NCBI GenBank assembly: GCA_964250215.1
Contig: CAXUEX010000052.1
Span: forward strand, 1 to 17,540
Reading direction: 5' to 3'
DNA from: DAIDJM01 sp964250215
Lineage (GTDB): Bacteria; Pseudomonadota; Alphaproteobacteria; Acetobacterales; Acetobacteraceae
DNA: 17,540 nt
Shown here: positions 1 to 7,052 of the stretch, one piece after another
Numbering within the stretch: position 1 is the first letter of the stretch
Layout of the letters: every line of letters begins with the position of its first letter
Notes under the pieces: model-generated
What the model was told of the DNA's origin: nothing
Seen by the model: only the letters and a program-made list of their open reading frames with translations
Databases searched by the model: none
Made by a program: the position numbers and the translations under genes

Positions 1-721
1 ACAGCGCCCCGAGCGAAAAATCCTCGCCGCCCAGGATATACCGCTCGCCCACGCGCCCCCGTTCCAGCGCCAGCGCGTGCCCCTCCGCCACGTCGTCCAC
101 ATGCACGATGTTCAGCCCGGTATCGACGAACGCCGGCATCCTTCCCGTCGCCACGTCGCGGATCATCTTGCCCGTCGGCGTCGGCTTGATGTCGCGCGGC
201 CCGATCGGCGTGGACGGGTTCACGATCACCGCCGGCACGCCCTCGTCACGCACCAGTTCCAGCACTGCCTGCTCGGCGAAATACTTGCTGCGCTTGTAGG
301 TGCCGATCACTCGATCCGCCGACACCGGCGTGGTCTCGTCGGCCGGCGTGCCGTCGCCCGTCAGCCCCAGCGCCGCCACGCTGCTGCAATAAACCATCCG
401 CCCCACGCCGGCATCGCGCGCCGCCAGCAGCAGCGCCCGCGTGCCGGCCACATTCGCTGCCATCATCGCTTCCGGGTCCGGCACCCACAGCCGGTAATCG
501 GCCGCCACATGCACCAGCGTGCCGCAGCCCCGCACCGCGCGCCCCAGCGACTCGGGATCGCGCAGATCCCCCTCCACAAGCTCGGCCTCCACCCCCGCCA
601 GGTTCCGCCGGTCCCCGCCGGGCCGCACCAGCAGCCGCAGAACATGGCCGCGCGTCAGCAGCACCCGGGCGACCGCGGAGCCCACGAACCCCGTGGCCCC
701 GGTGATGAGCGTCATCGGCAT
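1..721 (-). CDS. hpnA: HpnA-like hopanoid-associated sugar epimerase (SDR), 3' end outside window
   Basis: Member of the extended short-chain dehydrogenase/NAD-dependent epimerase family. About 240 residues are present and the reading frame runs off the left edge without a stop. The N-terminus shows the Rossmann glycine motif TGATGFVGS (residues 7-15), and the catalytic pair YxxxK is at Y142/K146 (TYKRSK). The following NPSTPIGPRDIKPTPTGK and the VDTGLNIVHVDDVAEGH stretch are characteristic of the hopanoid-associated epimerase HpnA, usually about 330 residues. HpnA genes normally sit in hopanoid/squalene clusters, so further hpn genes may lie just outside the window. Two start codons are possible, ATG at 721 or ATG at 715; an AGGGCGG stretch lies just upstream and does not separate them clearly. 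It is divergent from the marR gene. The sugar substrate cannot be read from the sequence; a generic epimerase is the alternative. Confidence 0.85.
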   Translation of the reverse strand, partial: MPMTLITGATGFVGSAVARVLLTRGHVLRLLVRPGGDRRNLAGVEAELVEGDLRDPESLGRAVRGCGTLVHVAADYRLWVPDPEAMMAANVAGTRALLLAARDAGVGRMVYCSSVAALGLTGDGTPADETTPVSADRVIGTYKRSKYFAEQAVLELVRDEGVPAVIVNPSTPIGPRDIKPTPTGKMIRDVATGRMPAFVDTGLNIVHVDDVAEGHALALERGRVGERYILGGEDFSLGAL

Positions 722-799
722 AAGCCGCCCTGTAGCCGCGCCGCCGCCGCCGCTCAAATCGGTTGCGGCCCGCCCGACGTGCTTCCTATATGCCCTTCG

Positions 800-1261
800 A
801 TGCAACTGAGCCGGGACCTGGTCACCACCGTCGTCACGCTCGCGCGCCTGATCCGCACCGAGGCCGACAAACGCGCCCGCGCCCACGGCATGACCCGGGC
901 GCAATGGGGCATCCTGCTGCACCTGGAGGCCCACCCCGGGCTGCTGCAAAAGGAACTGGCCGACATCCTGGAAGTGGAGCCCATCACCGTCGCTCGGCTC
1001 GTGGACCGGCTGGAAGCCCGCGGCATGGTCGAGCGCCGCGGCGACCCCGCCGATCGCCGCTGCTGGCGCCTGCACCTTACCGACGCCGCGCGCCCGCTGA
1101 TGGGCGAGGTAAACCTGCAACTCGACGAGCTATCGCAAGCCACCTGCGCCAGGCTGGATCAGCAGACGCAATCGGTGGTGACGGAGGCGCTGCGGCAGAT
1201 GCGCGATACCGTGAACCACCAGGCGCGCGAAAAGCCGGAAGCCGCCCGGGAGCCCGCATGA
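800..1261 (+). CDS. MarR-family transcriptional regulator
   Basis: 153-residue winged helix-turn-helix protein of the MarR family, which normally binds palindromic operators as a dimer and is released by small phenolic or drug-like ligands. The DNA-binding domain covers about residues 33-100: the recognition region reads ELADILEVEPITVARLVDRL (52-71), followed by the wing with the family signature DPADRRCWRLHLT (82-94). N- and C-terminal helices form the predicted dimer interface. ATG 800 is chosen because it begins just before the first helix; an in-frame GTG at 779 would add seven residues. It faces away from the hpnA-like gene with about 78 bp between the starts, so it may regulate itself or that gene, which is an inference from position only. 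The small gene at 1275 follows after 13 bp and is probably cotranscribed. The ligand is unknown. Confidence 0.88.
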   Translation: MQLSRDLVTTVVTLARLIRTEADKRARAHGMTRAQWGILLHLEAHPGLLQKELADILEVEPITVARLVDRLEARGMVERRGDPADRRCWRLHLTDAARPLMGEVNLQLDELSQATCARLDQQTQSVVTEALRQMRDTVNHQAREKPEAAREPA

Positions 1262-1274
1262 GGCCCCGCGCCGC

Positions 1275-1556
1275 ATGAGCGAAGTCATCCGGTTGCCATC
1301 GCGCGACGACACGCTCTGGGCCGTGATGGCCTCGCTCGGCAAAACCGCCCGGATCGCCGACATCTACCCCAACCGCCACGCCGCCCTCGCCGACCGCAAC
1401 TGGCGGGAAGCCCAGGTAAGGGCCTATGCGCAATTTCTCCGCACCACCCGCCAGCCGGTGCCGCAATACAGCGTGGCGCCGATCCGGCGGGCCGACCTGC
1501 CAAAATCCTGGCGCCCCCTGCCCGCGCTCGGGTTCCTGCGCGGCCAATTCGTCTGA
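1275..1556 (+). CDS. Small hypothetical protein, unrecognised
   Basis: 93-residue protein that I do not recognise. It begins 13 bp after the marR stop codon on the same strand, with GAGG about nine bases upstream of the ATG, so translation may be coupled to marR. The sequence is basic, with no signal peptide, no membrane segment and no cysteines; it is rich in Arg, Ala and Pro. The C-terminal third is Pro-rich (RQPVPQY, LPKSWRPLPALGF), suggesting an extended tail. Codon use is like that of the neighbours, with G/C in most third positions, which supports a real gene. Its TGA stop overlaps the first bases of a strong hairpin (1555-1587). A role linked to the MarR regulator is possible but rests only on adjacency. 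Confidence 0.65.
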   Translation: MSEVIRLPSRDDTLWAVMASLGKTARIADIYPNRHAALADRNWREAQVRAYAQFLRTTRQPVPQYSVAPIRRADLPKSWRPLPALGFLRGQFV

Positions 1557-1587
1557 GGTGCCAGGGGGTCGCTACCCCCGGCACCTC
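1555..1587. terminator. Hairpin between convergent genes, possible bidirectional terminator
   Basis: GAGGTGCC (1555-1562) pairs with GGCACCTC (1580-1587), then after a one-base bulge (A1563) GGGGG (1564-1568) pairs with CCCCC (1575-1579), leaving a six-base loop. This makes 13 pairs, nearly all G-C. It lies between the end of the 93-residue gene and the end of the SYLF gene and so could stop transcription from both sides. There is no T-run on either flank, so it is not a textbook intrinsic terminator. Confidence 0.5.
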
Positions 1588-1594
1588 TCCCGAT

Positions 1595-2281
1595 TCAGCC
1601 CAGCGTATCCACCGCCCGCACCAGCCCGGAAGCCGCCGGATTGCGCACGCCGTGGCGCAGCACGATGTCAGCGCTGCCCACCGGCCGGCCGTAATAATTC
1701 GAATCCGCCTCCCGCTCCGGCGCCACCACCGAACCATCCAGGCTGATCCCGGCATACGCGCCGCTCGAAGAAGCCCACACGATGATATCGGCCCCGACAT
1801 TTGCCGTCGTCGCACCCTCCACCGTCGAACCGAGCGTCGCCACCGCGATGCCCGCATTGGCGCCGATCTTGAACTTGTCCGTCATCAGCGCATTCAGCGC
1901 CCGCTCCGTCATGATGAACATGATCATTTCGGATTCCTGCGCCCCGATCTGCAAGCCGAAGCTGGCCGAAGCAACCGTGTAGAACGCCGGATCGCTCCAG
2001 CCATGCGCGCCGCGCACCAGCAGCACCGCGCGCCCACCCTCGCCACCGAAGAAGAACCCGGCCTTGAAGATGCGCGGCGCAATCAGAACCGCCCGCGCCC
2101 GCCGCATCAGTTGGCGCGCATTGCCGAATTCCTTGTCGCGCCGCAGATCCTGCAGCGTGCCCAGCGCGTGGTCCACGGTCGCCTGCTGGTCCGACTGCGC
2201 CCGCGCCGGCACTGCCACGCTCGCCGCCGCCAGCAGGGCCGCGCCCAGGAACAGGCCGCTCCGTTTCATTGCCATGTGCAT
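1595..2281 (-). CDS. Exported SYLF-domain (Ysc84-type) lipid-binding protein
   Basis: 228-residue protein of the SYLF/Ysc84 family, whose members bind lipids; the bacterial ones are small secreted or periplasmic proteins of unsettled function. The N-terminus is a clear Sec signal peptide: MHMAMKR, a hydrophobic core of Leu/Ala/Val, then PARA-QSD with a likely cleavage after ARA. The mature part contains the family hallmarks: a predicted-lipoprotein-like stretch RRARAVLIAPRIFKAGFFFG, a Gly-rich segment, SDPAFYTVASASFGLQIGAQ, IMFIMTERAL, and the SSGAYAGISLDGS motif near the end. The start is ATG 2281, because AGGAG stands eight bases upstream; ATGs at 2275 and 2269 are also in frame. It lies just downstream of hutG on the same strand, but with 100 bp between them and its own ribosome-binding site it is probably a separate unit. 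Confidence 0.88.
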   Translation of the reverse strand: MHMAMKRSGLFLGAALLAAASVAVPARAQSDQQATVDHALGTLQDLRRDKEFGNARQLMRRARAVLIAPRIFKAGFFFGGEGGRAVLLVRGAHGWSDPAFYTVASASFGLQIGAQESEMIMFIMTERALNALMTDKFKIGANAGIAVATLGSTVEGATTANVGADIIVWASSSGAYAGISLDGSVVAPEREADSNYYGRPVGSADIVLRHGVRNPAASGLVRAVDTLG

Positions 2282-2304
2282 TGTCTCGTCTCCTGCAAAC
2301 CGGT

Positions 2305-2333
2305 CACGAAATCGTGGCCAGATTGCGGGCCAC
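2305..2333. promoter_or_regulatory. Two overlapping inverted repeats upstream of the SYLF gene
   Basis: The 100-bp stretch between hutG and the SYLF start holds CACGA-AA-TCGTG (2305-2316) and GTGGCC-N8-GGCCAC (2314-2333). They share 2314-2316, so in RNA the two stems could not form together. They fall in the expected leader or promoter of the SYLF gene. Function is unknown: they could be an operator, a leader structure or chance. No convincing -35/-10 pair was seen in this stretch. Confidence 0.3.
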
Positions 2334-2381
2334 AACCGCGGCACCGGTGGTTTGTTCCCTGCTGCCGTGCAAAAAACCATG

Positions 2382-3152
2382 TCAGGGTCGGCCGAGCGCC
2401 GCAATCAAGCGGCGCAGCACCGCCTGCAACCCCGATGCCCGCCCCGGGTTCCAAACCGGATCGTCCTCATCCAGGTAAGCACGTTGCGCGATCTCGAGCT
2501 GGATCGCCTGCACGCCCGCCGCCGGCTGCCCATAATGCCGCGTGATCCACCCCCCTTTGAACCGGCCGTTCAGCACGCTGTCGTATGCCGACCCCACCGC
2601 CTCCACCGCGCGCTCCGCAAAATGGGCGGAGGCCGACCGGCCATCGTTGGTGCCGAAGCTCAACGCCGGCAGCGTGCCCGCAAACAGCCGCGGAACCCGA
2701 GAACGGATCGAGTGTGCATCGAACAAGCACGCTGTGCCGTGCGCGTCGCGTATCCGCGCCAGTTCGCCCGCCAGCGCCCCATGGTACGGATGCCAATACC
2801 GATCGAGACGAGCCGCGGTCTCCGGCGCATCCCGCCAGATCGCCTCGCCCGCAAATGTCTTCGCCGGCACCAGCCCGGTTTCCGCCTGGCCGGGATAAAG
2901 CTTTTCGCCATCCGGGGCGCGATTGAGATCCACCACGTATCGCGAATGCGTGGCAATCAGCAGCGTCGCATCGGTCTCTTCCACGAAATCGTACAGCCGA
3001 TCCACATGCCAATCCGTATCCGGCAGCGCGCGGCCAACCGCCGTGAACTGCGCGGCGATCTCCGGTGGCACATAGGTGCCGGCGTGGGGAATACTCACCA
3101 GCAGCCTGCCGCCGCCGCGCCGCAGCCGGAACAGGTCTGGCGAGGCACTCAT
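2382..3152 (-). CDS. hutG: N-formylglutamate deformylase
   Basis: 256-residue N-formylglutamate amidohydrolase, the last step of the five-step histidine pathway: N-formyl-L-glutamate to L-glutamate and formate in the cytoplasm. Family motifs in order are LLVSIPHAGTYVPPEI near the N-terminus, DTDWHVDRLYDF, THSRYVVDLNR, TACLFDAHSIRS, WITRHYGQPAAGVQAIQLEI, and the tail YLDEDD. The His and Asp/Glu residues in these motifs are those expected to hold the metal and bind the substrate. The ATG overlaps the hutH stop in an ATGA (3149-3152), so translation is probably coupled. It is the last gene of the leftward hut operon. This is the deformylase type and not the arginase-like formimidoylglutamase also called HutG, which fits the presence of hutF in the same operon. 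Confidence 0.93.
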   Translation of the reverse strand: MSASPDLFRLRRGGGRLLVSIPHAGTYVPPEIAAQFTAVGRALPDTDWHVDRLYDFVEETDATLLIATHSRYVVDLNRAPDGEKLYPGQAETGLVPAKTFAGEAIWRDAPETAARLDRYWHPYHGALAGELARIRDAHGTACLFDAHSIRSRVPRLFAGTLPALSFGTNDGRSASAHFAERAVEAVGSAYDSVLNGRFKGGWITRHYGQPAAGVQAIQLEIAQRAYLDEDDPVWNPGRASGLQAVLRRLIAALGRP

Positions 3153-4666
3153 CCCAGCAGCGCCTCCGGCACCAGATCGCGCAGCCCGCCCGCGGCAACC
3201 ATTTCGGTGGCGGCGGCAATATCCGGGGCCAGAAAACGGTCCTGCGTGTAGGCCGCAACCCGCGCGCGCAACCGAAGCTGCGCTTCCTGGATCGGCGCGG
3301 AAGCCGCGTGCGGCGCGTGGAATTCGATGCCCTGCGCGGCGGCCAACCATTCGATGCCGATGATCGTCTGCGTGTTGTCGAGCATCGCGTGCAAGCGCCG
3401 CGCCGCGTGCGTCGCCATGGAAACATGGTCCTCCTGGTTGGCACTCGTCGGCAGGCTGTCCACGCTCGCCGGATGCGCCAGCATCTTGTTCTCCGATGCC
3501 AAGGCGGCGGCCGTGACATGCGCGATCATGAAACCGGAATTGATCCCCGGTTCGGCAACCAGAAACGCCGGCAGCCGGCTCAGCGCAGGATCGGTGAGCA
3601 GCGCGATACGACGCTCGGACAAAGCACCGATTTCCGCAATCGCCAGCGCCAGATGGTCGGCGGCCAGCGCCACCGGCTCGGCATGGAAATTGCCGCCGGA
3701 CAGCACATCGCCATCGGCAAAGATCAGCGGATTGTCGCTCGCCGCATTCGCCTCGATCTGCAGCACGCAAGCCGCATGGCGCATCGCGTCCAGGCACGCG
3801 CCCAGCACCTGCGGCTGGCAGCGCAGGCTGTACGGATCCTGCACCCGGCCGCAATCCAAATGGCTTTCGCGAATGCAACTGCCCGCCAGCAAACGCCGCA
3901 GGATGGCCGCGATTTCGATCTGCCCTCTCTGCCCGCGTGCCGCATGGATGCGCGGATCGAACGGCGTGTCGGAGCCCTTCGCCGCATCCACCGAAATCGC
4001 ACCCGTAACCAGCGCCGCGGCCAGCAGCCTCTCGGCGCGGAACAACGCCGCCAGCGCCAGCGCCGTGGAAACCTGCGTGCCGTTCAGCAGCGCCAGCCCT
4101 TCCTTTGGCGCCAGTTCGATCGGCGCCAACCCGGCGCGGCGCAACGCTTCCGCGGCAGGCAGTCGCACACCCGCGAACTCCGCTTCGCCCTCGCCGATCA
4201 GCGTCGCCGCGAGATGCGCCAGCGGCGCCAGATCGCCCGAGGCACCCACCGAACCTTTTTCCGGAATGCAGGGCACGATTCCGGTTTCCAGCAGACGATG
4301 CAGCGCCTGCACCACCAGCGGCCGCACGCCGGAAAAGCCGCGCGCAAGCCCGACGATTTTCAGCGCAATGATCAACCGCACGATGCCCGCCGGCAGCAGC
4401 GCGCCCACACCGGCGCTGTGCGACAGCACCAGACGCCGCTGCAATTCCGCAAGCCGGTCCGGCGCTATCGTGGTGGTGGCAAGCGCGCCGAAACCGGTGT
4501 TGATGCCATACACAACCCGGTTCGCCGCAAGAATGTCGCCGACGATCGCCGCCGAGCCAGCCAGGCGTTCGTCGATACCGGCCGCCAGCACCGGAGCGGC
4601 GCCGGCACAAAGCGCGCGCAATTCGGCAATCCCCAGCGGCGCCGCGCCGATTTCCACGCGGTTCAT
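3149..4666 (-). CDS. hutH: Histidine ammonia-lyase
   Basis: 505-residue histidase that removes ammonia from L-histidine to give trans-urocanate, the first step of the pathway. The MIO cofactor triad Ala142-Ser143-Gly144 lies in GSVGASGDLAP, and Tyr53 (YGINTGFG), His83 (LSHSAG) and Asn195 (LLNGTQ) fall at the same numbers as in the well-studied Pseudomonas putida enzyme. QDPYSLRCQPQVLG (residues 276-289) carries the conserved Tyr and Arg. Length is as usual for the family (about 505-515). The start ATG at 4666 overlaps the hutU stop by four bases (ATGA), and its own stop overlaps hutG the same way. All catalytic residues are present, so an active enzyme is expected. The Ala-Ser-Gly family also includes PAL and TAL; context and the His83 motif favour histidase. 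Confidence 0.97.
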   Translation of the reverse strand: MNRVEIGAAPLGIAELRALCAGAAPVLAAGIDERLAGSAAIVGDILAANRVVYGINTGFGALATTTIAPDRLAELQRRLVLSHSAGVGALLPAGIVRLIIALKIVGLARGFSGVRPLVVQALHRLLETGIVPCIPEKGSVGASGDLAPLAHLAATLIGEGEAEFAGVRLPAAEALRRAGLAPIELAPKEGLALLNGTQVSTALALAALFRAERLLAAALVTGAISVDAAKGSDTPFDPRIHAARGQRGQIEIAAILRRLLAGSCIRESHLDCGRVQDPYSLRCQPQVLGACLDAMRHAACVLQIEANAASDNPLIFADGDVLSGGNFHAEPVALAADHLALAIAEIGALSERRIALLTDPALSRLPAFLVAEPGINSGFMIAHVTAAALASENKMLAHPASVDSLPTSANQEDHVSMATHAARRLHAMLDNTQTIIGIEWLAAAQGIEFHAPHAASAPIQEAQLRLRARVAAYTQDRFLAPDIAAATEMVAAGGLRDLVPEALLG

Positions 4667-6339
4667 GGCCCTGCCGAAAGCATCGGCAGGTCCAATCGCT
4701 GCTCCCGCGCGCAATCCAGCGCCTCGGGATAACCGGCATCCGCGTGGCGCATCACGCCCGTTGCGGGGTCGTTCCATAACACGCGCGCAATCCGCCGGTC
4801 GGCCGCAACACTCCCGTCGCACACGATCACCATGCCGGCGTGCTGCGAAAACCCCATGCCCACGCCGCCGCCATGGTGCAGCGACACCCAGGTGGCGCCG
4901 CTGGCCGTGTTCAGCAGCGCGTTCAGCAACGGCCAATCGGAAACCGCGTCCGATCCGTCGCGCATCGCCTCGGTTTCGCGATTGGGGCTAGCCACCGAAC
5001 CGCTATCCAGATGGTCCCGCCCGATCACGATCGGCGCCCGCACCCGGCCATCGCACACTGCCGCGTTGAACGCCAGCCCCACGCGGTGCCGGTCGCCCAA
5101 CCCCAGCCAGCAGATGCGCGCCGGCAACCCCTGGAAGCGGATGCGCCGCGATGCATGTTCCAGCCACCGATGCAAATGCGTATCGTGCGGCATCAGCCCG
5201 GCCACGATCTCGTCGGTAACGGCGATGTCCGCCGGATCGCCGGAAAGCGCCACCCAGCGGAACGGACCTTTGCCGCGGCAGAACAATGGCCGGATATAGG
5301 CCGGCACGAAACCGGGGAAATCGAACGCGTCCGCCAGCCCATCGTCCTTCGCCACCTGCCGGATGTTGTTACCATAGTCCACTGTGGGGATCCCCAGACG
5401 ATGGAAGCCGAGCATCGCCTGCACGTGCGCGCGCATGGAATGCCGCGCCGCCTCCGCCACACGCGCCGGATTGGCCGCGCGTTCCTGTTCCCATTGCGCA
5501 ACGCTCCAGCCGGCCGGAAGGTAACCGTTCACCGGATCGTGCGCCGAAGTCTGGTCCGTCACCGCATCGGGCCGGATGCCGCGCGCCAGGATTTCGGGAA
5601 ACAGCTCCGCCGCATTGCCGCAAAGCCCGACGGAAACCGCCCTGCCCTCGCGATGCGCCGCGTCGATCATCGCGAGCGCCGCATCCAGCGTCGGCGCGCG
5701 CGCGTCGAGGTAACCGGTCTCCAGCCGCTTCTCGATGCGGCTCTCCTGCGCTTCGATCGCCAGCATCGATGCCCCGGCCAGCACCGCGGCAAGCGGCTGC
5801 GCCCCACCCATGCCGCCGAGGCCCGCCGTCAGAATCCACTTCCCCGAAAGATTGCCACCGTAATGCTGCCGCCCAAGTTCCACGAACGTTTCGTAGGTGC
5901 CCTGCACGATGCCCTGGCTGCCGATATAAATCCACGAACCCGCCGTCATCTGCCCATACATCATCAGCCCCAGCCGATCGAGCGCCGAGAAATGCTCCCA
6001 ATTCGCCCAATGCGGCACCAGGTTGCTGTTCGCGATCAACACCCGCGGCGCGTCCGCGTGCGTCGGGAACACGCCCACCGGCTTGCCGGATTGCACCAAC
6101 AACGTTTCTTCCGGCCCCAGCCGCCGCAGCGTCGCCACGATCGCGTCGAAACACGCCCAGTTGCGCGCGGCACGCCCGATGCCGCCATACACCACCAATT
6201 CCTCCGGCCGCTCCGCAACCTCCGGATCGAGATTGTTCATCAACATCCGCAGCGGCGCCTCCGTCTGCCATGACCGCGCGGAAATCTCGCTGCCCCGCGC
6301 CGCCCGCACCGGCCGCGCATTGTGCCGATTTTCCGTCAT
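4663..6339 (-). CDS. hutU: Urocanate hydratase (urocanase)
   Basis: 558-residue urocanase, converting urocanate plus water to 4-imidazolone-5-propionate with tightly bound NAD+. The NAD-binding Gly-rich stretch TAGLGGMGGAQPLA begins at residue 171. The active-site cysteine is Cys410 in LPARICWLGLG, the same number as in the Pseudomonas putida enzyme. Other family stretches are VYGGIGRAARNW, MTAGSWIYIGSQGIVQGTYE, VDYGNNIRQ, RGKGPFRWVALSGDP, and HHGGGVGMGFSQHAG near the C-terminus. The start ATG at 6339 has GGAAGGAG about four bases upstream and overlaps the hutC stop by four bases. Length is normal for the family. It is the third gene of the operon, which keeps hutU and hutH adjacent as in most hut loci. 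Confidence 0.97.
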   Translation of the reverse strand: MTENRHNARPVRAARGSEISARSWQTEAPLRMLMNNLDPEVAERPEELVVYGGIGRAARNWACFDAIVATLRRLGPEETLLVQSGKPVGVFPTHADAPRVLIANSNLVPHWANWEHFSALDRLGLMMYGQMTAGSWIYIGSQGIVQGTYETFVELGRQHYGGNLSGKWILTAGLGGMGGAQPLAAVLAGASMLAIEAQESRIEKRLETGYLDARAPTLDAALAMIDAAHREGRAVSVGLCGNAAELFPEILARGIRPDAVTDQTSAHDPVNGYLPAGWSVAQWEQERAANPARVAEAARHSMRAHVQAMLGFHRLGIPTVDYGNNIRQVAKDDGLADAFDFPGFVPAYIRPLFCRGKGPFRWVALSGDPADIAVTDEIVAGLMPHDTHLHRWLEHASRRIRFQGLPARICWLGLGDRHRVGLAFNAAVCDGRVRAPIVIGRDHLDSGSVASPNRETEAMRDGSDAVSDWPLLNALLNTASGATWVSLHHGGGVGMGFSQHAGMVIVCDGSVAADRRIARVLWNDPATGVMRHADAGYPEALDCAREQRLDLPMLSAGP

Positions 6340-7052
6340 GCGACTCCTTCCCCCGGAGCAAACCGCCCGCTCAGACGAAAACGGCTGCCGGGATGCGTGA
6401 GCCGCGCGACGGATACCGGCCGCGCTTGCGAAAACGTCCGGCGCACCACGAGCAGGCATGGCGATCCCGCCAAAATGCCAAGCTGCATCGCCGTGGCCGC
6501 ATCCGCCGCAATCGCCTGCACGCCATGCTCGGCTTCCGAAAGCGGTGCCACGCGGCTAAGAAACGCGTTCGGCGTCGTCTGCGAAAAATCCTCATCCAGG
6601 TAGCCAGGCGCGATCTCCGGATGCACGAACCGGTCCTCGATCTGCAGCGGAACGTCATTTTCGTCGTGCCGAATTACCGAGCGGAACGCCGCCTCGCCCT
6701 CTTCCATGTCGAGATCCGCGGCCGTGCCAGGCGGCGGAATTTCCAGGCACAGTGCCAGCACCGTGGCACGATGCGCGCCGCCGCGCGCCGCGATCTCGCA
6801 AGCGATGTTGCGGATTTCAACCAGGCCGGATTGCGCAACCGCTTCGGCCACGAAAGTGCCCACGCCCGGAACCCGCCGCACGCGCCGTTCCGAAGCCAAT
6901 TCGCGCATGGCGCGGTTCACGGTCATGCGCGAAACCCGGAACGCGGCGCTCAGCGCCGGCTCGCTCGGCAGCAGCGCACCCACAAGCCAATCGCCGCGCG
7001 CAATGCCGTCGGCAATGCTGCGCTTCACGGTGCGATAAGGCGCCTCCCGCAT
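6336..7052 (-). CDS. hutC: HutC, GntR-family histidine utilization repressor
   Basis: 238-residue GntR/HutC-type repressor. A winged helix-turn-helix occupies roughly residues 5-72, with PYRTVKRSIADGIARGDW, LPSEPALSAAFRVSRMTVNRAMREL and the wing RVPGVGTFVAE. The rest is a UTRA ligand-binding domain, including FRSVIRHDENDVPLQIEDRFV, where urocanate is the expected inducer by analogy with characterised HutC proteins. The gene starts at ATG 7052, one base into the hutF stop (TGATG), and ends in an ATGA overlap with hutU. Being inside the operon it should repress itself. The likely operator is the perfect palindrome at 8417-8432 between hutF and hutI. Identity as HutC and not another UTRA regulator rests on the operon context. 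Confidence 0.92.
   Translation of the reverse strand: MREAPYRTVKRSIADGIARGDWLVGALLPSEPALSAAFRVSRMTVNRAMRELASERRVRRVPGVGTFVAEAVAQSGLVEIRNIACEIAARGGAHRATVLALCLEIPPPGTAADLDMEEGEAAFRSVIRHDENDVPLQIEDRFVHPEIAPGYLDEDFSQTTPNAFLSRVAPLSEAEHGVQAIAADAATAMQLGILAGSPCLLVVRRTFSQARPVSVARLTHPGSRFRLSGRFAPGEGVA

Noticed and set aside
77..799. N-terminal extension of the MarR frame of about 240 residues
   Set aside because: This region is fully occupied on the opposite strand by the HpnA-like gene; the extension is Arg/His/Pro-rich shadow sequence, and MarR proteins are about 150 residues.
2368..2377. T6 run on the minus strand just after hutG as an intrinsic terminator
   Set aside because: No stable stem precedes the T-run; only a weak interrupted GGTTT/AAACC pairing can be drawn and it includes the run itself.
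3065..4991. Long open frames on the plus strand opposite hutH and hutU
   Set aside because: They are antisense shadows caused by high GC. The minus strand encodes proteins with all catalytic residues in place, while the plus frames are Arg/Gln/His-rich with no family resemblance.
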